From Aplidium turbinatum (taxonomy: Eukaryota; Chordata; Ascidiacea; Aplousobranchia; Polyclinidae): 64,000 nucleotides of DNA. A program made the translations under genes and the position numbers. The notes below the pieces were generated by a model. That model ran no database searches and was not told where the DNA came from. It saw nothing but the letters and a program-made list of their open reading frames with translations. Location: assembly GCA_918807975.1 (NCBI GenBank), contig OU964935.1, forward strand, positions 6,163,823 to 6,227,822, given 5' to 3'. Positions 1 to 11,184 of this stretch are shown piece after piece; position 1 is the first letter of the stretch, and each line of letters starts with the position of its first letter.

Positions 1-3000
1 AAAACAATGACATAGTCCCCAAATGATATACTGTAACACCCTGTAAGGAACATACATAACTAACAGTCAATTATGACATGTTGTAATGTCACAAAATCGA
101 AACACCCAATGCATTACTTCAAACAATTACAACTCTTACATCATACTGCTAACACAATTGTTACGTCATAAATACAATGTTGGAAGCAATAAACTCTATA
201 AAATATTTGTTTTTTGCTTGAAAAAAAAGAAAAAGTGGGTTATCATGAAATTCTGACGTGATAGTCAAGTTCTGATTTCAGATTCGAGTCCAGCGCACCA
301 AATTTACTTGGAAACTATTGTTAGTTTGTCATACAAAAGTTTCTTGTAGACCAGTGTAATTATTGTCTACTGTGAGTTGTCGTAGGCAAACTAACGGCCA
401 AACACACATAAAAAAAATAAATAAAAACCAGGTTTTTGTCAGTGATTCACTTCCTCGTTTAACTATAAAAGATAAGAGCTTTGTTTCCAAATAACGAAAA
501 TCCGCCGCGTCAAAGTCATATTACAGTTTTATCGAGCACTATTAGACTGTTACCACCCTAGAAATCAGTATCTGGTTGTTTAATGTTTGCTTTATGTGTT
601 TTTTTTTTGCTTTCACAAGTTCACGAAAGCCGGCTTATTGCGTTATTTTCATATTTACATTTAACTCAACAAGTCAGTGGCCACATTTCGTGGTTTTCCA
701 TTAAGTCAGTGCATGATTGACTGGTTGTGCACTATTAAATATTTTTTGAACTCTTCTTCAGATGACTTCCCGCCTCCCATGAGTCCGGTGATCCCGCCAC
801 CTCCTCCACCTGTTGGATCGATGGGATTTCCACCTCCAGTGCTTCCTCCAAGCGATTCCAATGGAGGATATAGCATTCCAGTTGTGGGAGTAGACGGAAA
901 GTATGTTTGCACAAAATTTTTACTTTGATGTTATAGAGATTGAGACCCGCACTTCCCAGCATGGCTGTAGAGAGGGTAATTTGGGCCCGGTACCAAAGTG
1001 ATCCTCCGTCCCCGATTCAAAATATTTCTATAAACAAGGCATAAACAAAGAACATCCGGTAGATTCTTCAAGTTCTCGACCCCCTTCGCAAGTTTACTGG
1101 CCCCTAAAATCATCCCGGCTCGAAATCACCCTATGAACCCCCATGTCAACTCCACTGCTTGCCAGTCAAGAGGGTGCGATTACCTGATGACGGCTTCAAT
1201 GTTGGACCGCTACGTTTTTTTCTCATTAGAGCAAAACGCTTGTAGAGATTACGTCGTAAAAACAAAGCCTCGAGCTCAAACTTCTATTGTGTTCAAACAA
1301 ATTAGTTCAGCTGTCAAAAATTTGTGATGATAACCTGACACAGTATCAATTCCTGTCGTATTCATTTTATTTATCGTTGTTGTTTACCACGCACTTTCTT
1401 GTACGTTATTATTTTACCAAATTTTACAGGGCACCAACTGTTGGAGGTTCTGCACAAACTTATGCAACAACAGCAGGTACGGACGTTACTTTCAATATTG
1501 TTTGGATACGCTGCGCGTTTATTACGTGGAGAAATGCAAACATTCAAAGCACCTTCTTAGCATTGTTGCTAATTTTAACATGTATCAATCTAAAAATGTA
1601 ATGTATGTGGTACAACCAGGGATATCTCTGGGTACAAGGTACTTAATCTTTCAAATATCAAAAACGACAAAAGTATTGTAACGATTTGCTAATATAACTT
1701 ACATTTAGCAGCTCTCGTTATCTTCATTTTAGTGTTTTTTAGTAATGATTTTTGCATGCTTGTGTTGATATTCCAATTGCAACTGCTTTTCCTTGATTTA
1801 ATTTGTCAGCAGACATGTTTTTTTTTACTCTTATGTTGTGTTCATTTGATGGTACTTAATGTCATTTTGATAACCCTCTCATCACGAATTTGGTTTGAGT
1901 TTTCTGATGAATCTTTTTTGATTTTGTTTCTCAATGATTAATCAGTGGCCGATTTACCGCCCCCTCCCCCATCCAATATGCTGTCCGCCCAATCGCACCC
2001 TTCTGGGGTTGCGAGCCGCAACCCAAGTCTCCCCATGACCGGGTTCACCGCTCGCATGACTGGAGCAGGTACGTGCTTAAATGATTTCTTCTTGATATTC
2101 TTCTTGATGTTATTAGAAATTTGGTTAGCTTTCATAGACAAAAATCAAAGTCTGCACATTGCACTTAAAAACGGTTGGTTTTTTGTCTGGGATTATGACC
2201 GTGATTTGATCGATTTTCGTAAAATTGCACCCCCAAAGAACCGAATTAATTAGCAAAAATTGTCATCTTTACATGGTTTCAACATCGTTTGAACGACGTA
2301 AACACGGCAACTTAGTCTCGTTGGAGAGTTAGCCTGTTCAAAAATAAATCATTATCAGAAAAATTACTTACTAGTTGTGATATTGTTACAACTCATACTT
2401 TGTAATGATTCTCAGCTGGAAAAATCCGTTCTTTTTACATTGGTTTAACCTCCGCAAACTGTGGAACCACATAAACGAGCGGATTTTGCTAGCTGGGTTA
2501 TTGATGTGTTGATTTTTCATGCTGGCATGTTCAATTGTTCAATGTTCATTGGTTGGTAAGATATTGTTGCATTTGATAAGTTGTTTATTTTAAGGTTTGC
2601 ATGATGCTTTTTCCATTTCATCAAAATATATAAATCTTTACAACAATAAAATTTCATTTCATTTGTGAAATTATTCAGATTTCAGTTAAAAAAATCTTGA
2701 AGTATGGGTGTTCTGAGATAGTAGGATATTTCACTTAGACTATCAGTCAACTTTTCAAACAATTTATTTCCTTTTTTGCCAAACTTCAGTTAAAGCCCAG
2801 TGCTTTTTACGTTGATTCAGCGTCTGTAGACTTTAAATCAATGTAAAAAGAAATAATCTAGTTGAGAAGCAGTCCAGCCAGTTGGAAACCATGACGTTTT
2901 TTGGTTGCAACCCTCAGTCATGGCATGGATATCCGTTTTCTGATGATTTGTTGGAAATCCAAGCCAACGTGGACACAAGTTGCATTTCCAGCAGCTTTAA

Positions 3001-5211
3001 ACTCGCCAGCACCGCTGCATATGCATTGCGCAGCACAGCAGCTTTTCATTAAGGTTACACAAAGACTTCCGCGTTTCATGAAGGAAGTGGTTATTGCATT
3101 TGTGCATTGTTATTACAGTTCTATGAACCAATTCTATTATACACTGGTATCAAACGTATTATGACATCAGTTTTCTGATTATCGCCTTTTCTGATTTCAC
3201 AATTTTGGTAGAGGTAACTTTGTGGAACCACAAGCGGGTAAAGCCAAGCAACGACACCGCATCTAACATAATATATGATAAAGAAACGTCTCTGTAAAGA
3301 AATATTGTAAAAATTGTTCGGCTATACAATCTAGCCGTTGTCAAGCATCTGAACAACCGATTTACACATAAGTGAATTAAAATAGGAAATGCGCAAGAGT
3401 GAACTTAACATGGCAAAGGAATTAACCTGCATCGTGTTCATGGTTTCTTACACGAGGAAAAACACGTCTCATGACGTTTTAATTACATGCATTGAGATGA
3501 TTCGAGGCACCTTTTTTGATTTTCAAAGTAGCATCAGAAGCCGCTGCCTTTCACCATGTTAATGTAGTTTTGTAAACACGTCTCTTCATTCAGCCGACTG
3601 GGCAGGAATGACAAATTGTAATATGGATGTCACGCACATTATTGCAGCTTATTTTTCTTTACATTCTTTGCGTAAAATTATTATCAACAACCTCACTCTT
3701 GGTTTTTAAACTTTTCTGTACGACTAAATTTTAGATATGGGAATTCCCCCACTACCCCCTTCGCTGGGTGCGAATGTGTCTCCGAGCTCTCCCATGGGAA
3801 ACGATGTTCTACCTCCGCCTCCTCCTTCAATGGGTTCCGGAGGATTGTCTCCGATGGATGGAGTTATCATGGAGCCGGATTGGGCTCCGAAAACTTATCT
3901 TGAAAAAAGTAAGTTCGTGATTTTCACTGGCTCGGCAATGTCCGGCTGTTTCCAAAATGAAATTTTGGTGAAAACCTTTTCTAGAAATGACACATTGCTT
4001 GAGCAAGTGAGCTTTTCTGGTTGTTTGATCATTTACAAACTAATTACAAGGAAACACTGTGTGTTCATTGTTCAAGCTTGCTCGAAACAACTAGGCCAGA
4101 ACTTCTCAGTCTGATGTAAGTTTACCTTATAGTATGCTTGTCTATGGGATTCATTTCTTTTCACATAGAATGCATGGTTTAACATGCGATACATGCAAAA
4201 CGTCTAACTCTAAAAATCTAGAAAAGCTAAAAACATTTCTGAATGTCGACCAGTTATGGACTATCAGAATAGGATTGGGAAATCCCCAAATGCGATTGCA
4301 CGTTTGAGCTGTATTCACTTTATACAATCGATGATATATTTTATTGAGCTATTGTATTCTAATAACAGTCATCTCTTATTCATGGTTTCATGGTTGAAAT
4401 TGATAACTTGCAGTTCATAGGACAGAACGTTGCCCACAGTTTCCGCTTTTTGTCCTTTAAGCAGTGAAACTTTTTCAACTGCATAATCAGTGTTTTTTTT
4501 GTTTTTTTTTGAAATAATAAGTGAAACACTTACTTATCGCAGTTATCGAGTTTTCTTGATAATTCAATTGGTCTTTTTATAACTACAATTGTGAAGAGCG
4601 ACCCATTGAGGTGCATAGCTTTCCATCCCTTTGACCATAATTTTGTATAAAAGGAAAGCCCCGTTAGCTCAGTGGTTACGCGCCCGGCTCAAGATTACGC
4701 GGCGCTGGTTCGGCTCTCGGGGTGTGCGCTTGAGCAACGCATTTCAGGACTGCTCTCCATTCAGCGGCATCTAGTGAATAAAATAATTCTCCAGCAACAA
4801 TCAGAAACTTCACTCTGTCAATCTCGGTGATCGACTCTGCGTCAAGAGTTTCTACAAGTATGCGAAACTACCAGGAATAACCAATCAAGGCTTTGTCAGT
4901 CCGATGATAAAGATTCAAAACCAACCATCCACAGTGAAGCCCTATATTTAAGCGTTTTCAAACTCATTCTTATATTAAGAACGTTGCTTAACCAACGATC
5001 AACATTTCACTTCTCTTAATACAACAAACTATATTTCATGACAGTGGTGATTATATACGATTATTCTGCTGAGAACGCGGATGAGCTAAACTTGAAGGAA
5101 GATCAAATGGTCTACGTAGTGAGAAAGAATGACGATGGGTGGTTCGAGGGCGTGGTTGATGGCGTCACTGGTCTGTTCCCAGGCAACTACGCTGAGTCAG
5201 TCTCTTCTTAA
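1..5211 (+). CDS. ABI: Abl interactor (ABI), 3' part of gene, five exons
   Basis: This is the C-terminal 216 residues of an Abl-interactor protein, an obligate subunit of the WAVE/SCAR complex that drives Arp2/3 actin nucleation at the cell cortex. Exons are 762-900, 1430-1476, 1946-2068, 3735-3908 and 5045-5211, all bounded by AG/GT and joined in frame (phases 1-2-1-1-1). The first four encode a proline-rich linker with PPPPP runs and FPPP motifs. The fourth ends with WAPKTYLEK, matching the WAPKNYIEK motif just before the SH3 domain in vertebrate ABI1/2. The last exon is a full SH3 domain with IYDYSAE, DDGWFEG and GLFPGNYAE. The N-terminal WAVE-binding region lies upstream of the window. 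Identification as ABI is secure. A canonical AATAAA lies at 6150-6155 but is far from the stop, so the 3' end is unresolved. Confidence 0.93.
230..300 (+). repeat. possible tRNA-derived SINE fragment
   Basis: GATTCGAGTCC near 282-292 resembles a tRNA B box, but no convincing A box or 3' tail was found. It lies in an ABI intron. This is weak evidence. Confidence 0.2.
762..900 (+). CDS. ABI: ABI exon a: proline-rich
   Basis: The acceptor is TTCTTCAG at 754-761 and the donor is GTATGT at 901. It encodes [17 protein letters not shown] and then GFPPPVLPP, a disordered SH3/EVH1-ligand type segment. The exon enters needing one upstream base and leaves two bases of a lysine codon that the next exon completes. 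Confidence 0.85.
954..1167 (+). repeat. interspersed repeat, copy 1 (partner at 39103)
   Basis: This segment contains TTTGGGCCCGGTACCAA, then TAAACAAAG..GAACAT..CGGTAG..TTCTT and a C-rich end. The same words appear in the same order and spacing at 39103-39294. It lies in an ABI intron. GGGCCCGG near a CAGGGCCG end suggests a degraded hAT-type non-autonomous element, but termini could not be proved. Confidence 0.55.
1430..1476 (+). CDS. ABI: ABI exon b: small 47-nt linker exon
   Basis: The acceptor is ATTTTACAG and the donor GTACGG at 1477. It encodes [17 protein letters not shown], rich in Ala, Thr and Gly. Its phase fits both neighbours. Because 47 nt is not a multiple of three, skipping it would shift the frame. 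Confidence 0.75.
1946..2068 (+). CDS. ABI: ABI exon c: proline-rich linker, 123 nt
   Basis: The acceptor is AATCAG at 1940-1945 and the donor GTACGT at 2069. It encodes [18 protein letters not shown] followed by a Ser/Arg/Met-rich stretch. The length is a multiple of three with phase 1 at both ends, so it could be a cassette exon; vertebrate ABI linkers are known to be alternatively spliced. Confidence 0.8.
2413..2497. mobile_element. short foldback MITE, diverged copy
   Basis: The ends are CAGCTGGAAAAATCCG and CGGATTTTGCTAGCTGGG in inverted orientation around a diverged centre. It lies in an ABI intron. Confidence 0.6.
2800..2850. mobile_element. foldback MITE core fragment
   Basis: CTTTTTACGTTGATTC pairs with AATCAATGTAAAAAG around CGTCTGTAGAC. 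Only the core is recognisable. It lies in an ABI intron. Confidence 0.5.
3735..3908 (+). CDS. ABI: ABI exon d: proline-rich, ends in the pre-SH3 motif
   Basis: The acceptor is ATTTTAG and the donor GTAAGT at 3909. It encodes [11 protein letters not shown], then [12 protein letters not shown], and closes with [12 protein letters not shown]. The WAPKxYxEK signature directly before the SH3 domain is diagnostic of ABI proteins. The length is 174 nt, phase 1 to phase 1. Confidence 0.88.
4655..4925 (+). mobile_element. tRNA-derived SINE, family A, copy 1
   Basis: The 5' head is tRNA-like: TTAGCTCAGTGG (A box) and GGTTCGGCTCTCGGGG (B box). The body runs TGAGCAACGCATT, CAGGACTGCTCTCCATTCAGC and ends GATAAAGATTCAAAACCAA. 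The whole body recurs on the minus strand at 10888-11184. It lies in the last ABI intron. The tRNA part has a diverged loop and continues into unrelated sequence, so it is not a tRNA gene. Confidence 0.85.
5045..5211 (+). CDS. ABI: ABI terminal exon: SH3 domain and stop
   Basis: The acceptor is ATGACAG at 5038-5044 and the stop is TAA at 5209-5211. It encodes an SH3 domain of about 55 residues: VIIYDYSAE (ALYDY box), [19 protein letters not shown] (RT/n-Src loops and conserved Trp), VTGLFPGNY and the end AESVSS. All hallmark SH3 aromatic and proline-binding positions are present. In ABI this domain binds proline motifs in Abl kinases and other partners. Confidence 0.93.
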
Positions 5212-5290
5212 GCTTAGGTTCAGGTTGTTAAAGTTTTTGATTTGTGATTTTTTTCATGCCATTGAGGCGAGAGTTGACTCAGACTATAAA

Positions 5291-5343
5291 TCAACCATTT
5301 TTACATTGATTCAACGTCTGCAGACGTTGAATCAATGTACATC
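5291..5343. mobile_element. foldback MITE core
   Basis: A near-perfect palindrome, TTTTTACATTGATTCAACG mirrored about CTGCAG, lies just after the ABI stop and so probably in its 3' UTR. The outer CCCAGACAGC ends are missing or diverged. Confidence 0.75.
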
Positions 5344-5847
5344 ACCTGACTCAACAACACCATTTGCCTCAAAATTTTGATGATGTTAAAAACACTTTTA
5401 ACGTTATTGTTTGATAACGTCGATTTTAGTAGGTCCGTGTTAAGTGGTTTTTTTCTTTGTTAACTTATATTATTGGTAATATAAACTTTTTGCTAACAAC
5501 GACATGTTTTATGGATTTATCGAGTTTGCGTTTTTGACGATTATGAGTTGCGCTGCTGTTTCACAAACTGAATCTTTAAGTGCTGGAGTTCATATTGATT
5601 GCTCATACCTTTCACATGCAATGGCTTCCCTTGAGTTTATCGAGGCTCGTTTTTGATTTTTTTTTTCATTTTTGAGTTGCATAATTCTATTCAATCCTTT
5701 ATTACAGCAAAAAGTTTGCTTTAGACATCATTTCAACATCTGGTGACAATGAAACAATGTAAAAATTGCAGCTTGCAGCATCGGTTTTACATAGTTTGTT
5801 CTGTTATCCGTTTGTTAGCTTTGATTAGTTTCCGAAAACAAATATTA

Positions 5848-5896
5848 TTTTTACATAATTAATTGAGCGTCTGCAGACGTAAAAACAATGTAAAAA
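5848..5896. mobile_element. foldback MITE core fragment
   Basis: TTTTTACATAATTAATTGAG and CGTCTGCAGACG are followed by AACAATGTAAAAAA; one arm is shortened. Confidence 0.5.
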
Positions 5897-6004
5897 ACTG
5901 GTTTAGCAAGCTGAAATGGTAACTGTTGTGTTTTGATTGACAGCTTGTATCATATATTACTACAACTTTTCTTAATTTTGTAACAGTTGAGATTGTGTTT
6001 ACTT

Positions 6005-6092
6005 CCCAGACGACAAAATCCGTCATTTTAACATTGATTCAACGTCTGCGGACGTTGAATTAATGTTAAAATGACGGATTTTGCTGTCTGGG
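6005..6092. mobile_element. foldback MITE, full-length copy (88 bp)
   Basis: CCCAGACGACAAAATCCGTC is mirrored by GACGGATTTTGCTGTCTGGG, with inner arms meeting at CGTCTGCGGACG. It is almost perfectly self-complementary over 88 bp and serves as the reference copy for the family in this window. No coding capacity. Confidence 0.88.
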
Positions 6093-6909
6093 TTGGACTT
6101 TTTCCAGCCATCCAAAGAGCGACTTTAGATGGCAGGAATAGGTCAAAGTAATAAAAAAGCAATTTTTGCTGGTTAGGTTGTTTCATGTGATATCTCTTCA
6201 TTCCAAACATACGTTTTTGTAAAATACGAAAATTGTGACGTTCACTTGCGCCTTATACCTTTGTGTTATGCTCGTACGCTGTAGCTTGCTTTTCTCAATG
6301 TAATATTTTACGTGTAAATATCATTAATTTAACATGTAGCGAAATTTGGTTTATTATTAGGTGTTTTTATCTAGCTTGAATTTACTAAACTTCGTTGTTA
6401 GTTTAACGTAGAAAGAAATTTTCTAAACTACAGTTAGGGTCTGTTCAAACATCAGATCACCCTTTTCTTTACCCCATGTGACGTATTTTGTCAATGTGTG
6501 TGACGCGACAACGATTGTCATCGCCCCTTCCCCCCTACGAAGATGTTGTATGGTATTTGAACAGTCTCTTTCGTCGAGGTTTTGACGTCGTCTGCGATCG
6601 CTGTGAAGCAGACACGAGCATGAGGCCACTGCAGTTTGAGAATTGTCTGTTTCTTTTGTTATTTTCTTTTGTTTAATAATCCAGTTTTTTGAATTGTGAT
6701 ATCACTGATTTGCAGGGCCTGATTAACCATGAGGCACACGAGACACAGGCCTCAGGCCCCCTGCTTTTGGGGGCCCCCAATTTTTGGTGTTAAATGTTGT
6801 ACAATGTAGGCTACATTGTACACAATATTTCTGTTAGGCCTACTTCACTTTTAATGTAGAATTTCATGCTAGCATACATTGAGATGCCTACCGAGGCATA
6901 ATATTATAT

Positions 6910-8404
6910 GGATGCAACCTATTTCGTCTCCTGAACACTTCGTCCCCCGATTTCGTACCCTGAAAGATCGAGAGAGAGAAATAGAAAAGCCGAAGTCGCT
7001 GATTGCAGTTTCCGCAAACATTTTAATACTGTCATTAGCCTATGTTGTGTTTGTTACCAATGCAACTACAGCTAGAGAATTTCAATGCAATTGCGCCCCA
7101 CTGTCTTGTTTCTTTCCTGTTACGGTAGGCCACGTCACAATGAGCAAAAGTCATTCATAGGGGCCAGTGGCGTAGCCAGAAAATAATTTTGGGGTGGGCC
7201 AAATATTTGATGAATTGAAGAGAACGATAAAGTGTTTGATTGAAGACATCGCCACCTGATGTGCAGTGGCGTATCCTGGTGGATTAAGCAAGGGGACCAA
7301 TAAAGCTGGTGGATTAGAGCGTGCCAAAGGCACGCGTATTCTATGGAGAGTCCGAGGGCATGCTCCCCCGAAAACTTTTTTGCAAAATTACACTCAAATA
7401 ATGGATTATACGGTAACGCTTTCTGGAGACACTTTCAGGGTAATATTTGTATGAAATTTATTAGCAAATAAACAGCTATTAACTTATTAAAGGTAGCTGT
7501 TACACACGAACGGGCAAAAACTGCGACTAAAGATAGAGAACACAAAAAACTCAGCTACACAAAAACCCAACAGAGTAAGCGATTCTGAAATTGCTTTCAC
7601 AGATTAGTTAAAAGAAGCGTAAATTGCGTAAAGTTTGCGCGATTTACGATTTGCAAAATTTATTGGTGTCTTTCTGTGTGTCTAAAACAAGTCCTGGGGG
7701 GTGTTAATAGCCAGATGTCTTGGAAAACGATATAAATTTATTATACAAATTATATTATATTTTCAACAAAGGGTTCAACTTCGGAATCCTAACTTTAAAA
7801 ATTTGGGGGGCCCATGGCCCCTTTTGCCCCCCCCCCTGGTTACGCCTATGATAGGGGCTGTCATGCAATACGGCACACGATTCACGGTTTTATTGAAACA
7901 ACGCATTTTCGAATAGCAAAAGAAGGAAAACATGGTTAGAGTAATCCAAACAATAATAATAAAACTGTAGTCTAGCATTGAGAGGAGGAAAGTGAAGTTC
8001 GGTTAATTTTGAAATGTTTGCGGCAAGTCTGACCAGCAACTTTGTCTTTTTGAAATGTTTGCGAAAACTCCTATCAGCGACTTGTCGGTGCTGATCGTTA
8101 ACAATAAAAAAAGCTCAAAGAGTAAGGCTATCAGTCCACATTAGCAAATTGCATTGCAATCAACTCTTATAATTAGAGTTAATAATTAATTTAAGTAGAT
8201 CTAGGCTAGTGGTAATAATAGGCTATAACTGCAGTCTAGCATTGAAAGGTGAAATGTTTGCGACAACTCCGACCAGCGACTTCCGCTGTTTGAAATGTTT
8301 GCGAAAACTCCGATCAGCGACTTCGGCTTTGTTCTATTTTTTTTTCTCGGTCTTTTCAGGGTACGAAGTGTTCAGGGTACGAAATAGGTTGCACCGGTGC
8401 ACCC
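6910..8404. mobile_element. Mutator-like non-autonomous element, copy 1 (nested)
   Basis: The long terminal inverted repeats start GGATGCAACCTATTTCGT and GGGTGCACCGGTGCAACC and extend for over 100 bp through a conserved GCCGAAGTCGCTGAT block. The flanking 9-bp duplication is ATATTATAT (6901-6909 and 8405-8413). Removing the hAT element at 7165-7850 and its 8-bp duplication leaves 801 bp, close to the 815 bp of the related copy at 13840-14654. The Mutator assignment rests on the 9-bp duplication and long TIRs only. Confidence 0.82.
7165..7850. mobile_element. hAT-type MITE, innermost of the nest
   Basis: The termini are CAGTGGCGTAGCCAG and CTGGTTACGCCTATG (inverted, imperfect), with the perfect 8-bp duplication ATAGGGGC at 7157-7164 and 7851-7858. 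A second CAGTGGCGTATCCTGG at 7265 may be the start of another related insertion without a matching end, or an internal duplication. Same TIR family as 12173-12643. Confidence 0.88.
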
Positions 8405-9051
8405 ATATTATATCATTATTAATGCTTGCATGGTCTTGGGTACATTTGCTACATGGAAAGTTACTTGGTATGTTAGGCTTCGGTTGATCACTGCTGCTCT
8501 GCATCGAAAGCGATTGCCAATAGGGGCCCCTAAACTTAGCTGTGCCTCGGGCCCCCGTGAGCCTTAATCAGGCCCTGCTGATTTGTCCAAAGCACGATTT
8601 TATCTTTTTTAATCACGCTAACATTCCAAAAACGTATTTTGCTATCCGGTTTATGGTATAAAACACCGCAGATGTGCATGAATTTAGCTTCCAGTGTGAA
8701 AATACAACTTTCATGTAGGTTTGTGAGCAATTGAGCATTTCTCCTGGTCATATGATGATTTCACATGTTGATCTAGTCCAGAGTATGGTATGCATTAAAA
8801 GTGTTCATAAATTTCATAGCAAAACGTCATCTTGAAACCGATCGATATTTTACGTGTATGAGTTTATAACACTGTCTTGCCAGTCGCACCGGTGAGTTTC
8901 ACTTTCTTATGAAATTCTTTTCTGTTGGTTGTAGCTCTAGATCGCTTCAGAAATTTGAAAACTCACCTGCTGAAAACATTTTAACTGTAAATTTTAATCA
9001 TAAAGCAATTGTATGTTGTGATCTACCCTAACTGTGCACTTGCAAACCACG

Positions 9052-9150
9052 CGGCTAAACTTGCCTTTATTACATTTACATTGCTTCAACGTCAAGTGAG
9101 GTTGCTAGACGTAGTAGCACTGTGATAAAGGCAACTTTTGCTTACTGGTG
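9052..9150. mobile_element. possible diverged foldback MITE
   Basis: GGCTAAACTTGCCTTTAT and ATAAAGGCAACTTTTGCTTA are inverted, enclosing TTTACATTGCTTCAACG. It resembles the 88-bp family in layout but is longer and diverged. Confidence 0.4.
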
Positions 9151-9262
9151 CTTTCTTTTATTTAAACCAATGACATGTTTATGTAGAATCGTTGTACAAA
9201 GACATTTTTAATTCAGATTTGTGCTGCTTCCACTACACTCTCGCTGTAACTGTTTTTTAACT

Positions 9263-9347
9263 CAGCTAGAAAAATCCGACCCTTTTTCCATTAATTGAAG
9301 GTTTGCAGGCCGAGAATTAATGTATGAGGGCGGATTTTTTCAGCTGG
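9263..9347. mobile_element. short foldback MITE, diverged subfamily
   Basis: CAGCTAGAAAAATCCG and CGGATTTTTTCAGCTGG are inverted ends around ATTAATTGAAG..GAATTAAT. Confidence 0.65.
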
Positions 9348-10887
9348 AATACTGCTATTCTTACTAATAATAAGATCACAGGTGATATAGGTGTGGTACA
9401 AAATAAACCCAACTTTAAAGTTCTTAGCTGTTTTGTCGACTTAACGTCTCTACCGTTTGCTCGATGAGATAGTGGTAGATTTTTCTTGTTGGATTTTTGT
9501 TTAATGATTGTATTTGTATAAATTCACCTGAAACATTTGTAAATTTAAATTATAGCTTTAGCATAAACTGTTTTCTTCATCCTGTGGCTTATATGCTATG
9601 GGACTTTTCAAATATCTTATGATGCTGCTTTTCTATTTTTCATCCCACCATAGTTGACGTTTTGGCCAACTTAGGCTGGGCTATAAGCCTGTTACATTTT
9701 GACCCTCTTTCCAGCGCATAATATGGTAGTTGAAGAGCCCCTTTACTTCGCATGTGAAAAATTATGTACAGACTGCAGATGTGATGTACCTAGGATAAAT
9801 ACGAGCAAAATGCCACTATCTTGTTTGTTTCGGTTTTACGGAACCGATCAAGATAGTAGTTTCGTGTGAGATAGCTTATTTAGATAGGCTATGTTTTGGG
9901 CTTTCTATATCTTGTTGCCGTTTGGCTTTGCCGCATAGGTTACTTGTATGTATTGTATAAATATAAAATTATAGGCAAGCGAAAATTTGTTGCGACTAAA
10001 CCTTGTAGGCCAATGTTTGTGTGTTTTCAGCCTCGGACTGAAAAATCTTATCGGAAACTTGAAAGGGCGTTAGCTATTGACCCAGGCTAAGGCACTGCGA
10101 TTGGCACGCTTCTACAGTATACTCAGTTACTCACTGTATTTTATCAAACTTTTGGCACAATGATGAAAATCACCTTTTACGAGTTACGACTAAAATATTA
10201 AACTCAGATTCACTCAAAGTTTGTTTTGCTTCGGCCTAGTCTACTGATCTACCTTATTGAAATTTTACATGGAATCCGATTAAAATAATTAAGCCTAATA
10301 GCCCAAAGTAATGGCCATTCCGGTTCGTTTCGAAACGGAGTTGTTTGATGGCTGATGGCAAGATTGGCTGGTTTCGCTGCAATTATGTTTCCAATTCTCC
10401 AACGTTGCGTATGGCCCAAGCTGAAATGAATCTTGTTTGACCAATGACTAAAATGCAGTGGCATTGTTGTCGATTTTGACGTATCTACAGTAACAATAAA
10501 AGCCATTTCATCGATAAAGGCTAAGAGACGTCCGTAGTAGGTTACTGTCATTTAAACTTGAAATTGAGAAAATTTTAGATTCTTGAAAGAAAAAGAGGCT
10601 TGAGGCATGTTGAAACCAGCGCTTACGAAAATAATGCTAGAATTGTTTTTGTAATCATGCTAGAATCGGAGAAAAAAAAATCTTCAACACAAAGTGAAGG
10701 CTGTCATGAAGAAATAAGATTATAATAAGAAATAAAACTTGTGGAATAAGATTGTAATTGGAGAAGTTATAGGCCTAGCCTACTGGAGAAATTGAGCATT
10801 TTTCCACCTACGGTACCGGAGGGATTTTGAGAATCTGTAGGGAGTCCCTAAGGGATTTTTTACAGTGAGCTAATCAAAGCTGTTGGT

Positions 10888-11184
10888 TTGGTTTTGAATC
10901 TTTATCCTCGGACTGACAAAGCCTTAAGTTATTCTTGGTGGTTTCGCATACTTGTAGAGGCTTTTGACGCAGGGCCGGTTCCGAGATGCACAAAGTGAAA
11001 TTTTCCGATTGTTGAAGTCTTGTTGCCTGGAAATCATTTCATCCATTAAGTGCCGCTGAATGGAGAGCAGTCCTAAGAATGCGTTGCTCAAACGCACACC
11101 CCGAGAGTCGAACCAGTGCCGCTTGATCTTGAAGCTTCTTCGTTCACGAAGTCACGCGCAACCAACTGAGCTATCTGTTGCGCT
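10888..11184 (-). mobile_element. tRNA-derived SINE, family A, copy 2
   Basis: Read on the minus strand it starts GCGCAACAGATAGCTCAGTTGG (A-box part) and has GGTTCGACTCTCGGGG (B box). It then repeats the body of copy 1: TGAGCAACGCATT, GGACTGCTCTCCATTCAGC, CTCTACAAGTATGCGAAACC and GATAAAGATTCAAAACCAA. It carries an extra hairpin-like CTTCGTGAACGAAG in the tRNA loop region that copy 1 lacks. Confidence 0.85.

Larger units (their letters stand above)
6713..8577. mobile_element. hAT-type MITE split by nested insertions
   Basis: The termini CAGGGCCTGATTAA and TTAATCAGGCCCTG are inverted repeats, flanked by the perfect 8-bp duplication CTGATTTG (6705-6712 and 8578-8585). An 8-bp duplication is typical of hAT transposition. 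Removing the element inserted at 6910-8404 leaves about 361 bp, a non-autonomous element with no ORF. Confidence 0.9.
8586..10887. other. intergenic DNA between transposon clusters
   Basis: Apart from the two diverged foldback elements, no coding exon, RNA gene or identifiable transposon was seen. Open frames here are short and lack family motifs. Confidence 0.5.

Noticed and set aside
4655-4740. tRNA gene
   Set aside because: The A and B boxes are good but the acceptor stem does not close, and the sequence continues into a SINE body shared with another copy.
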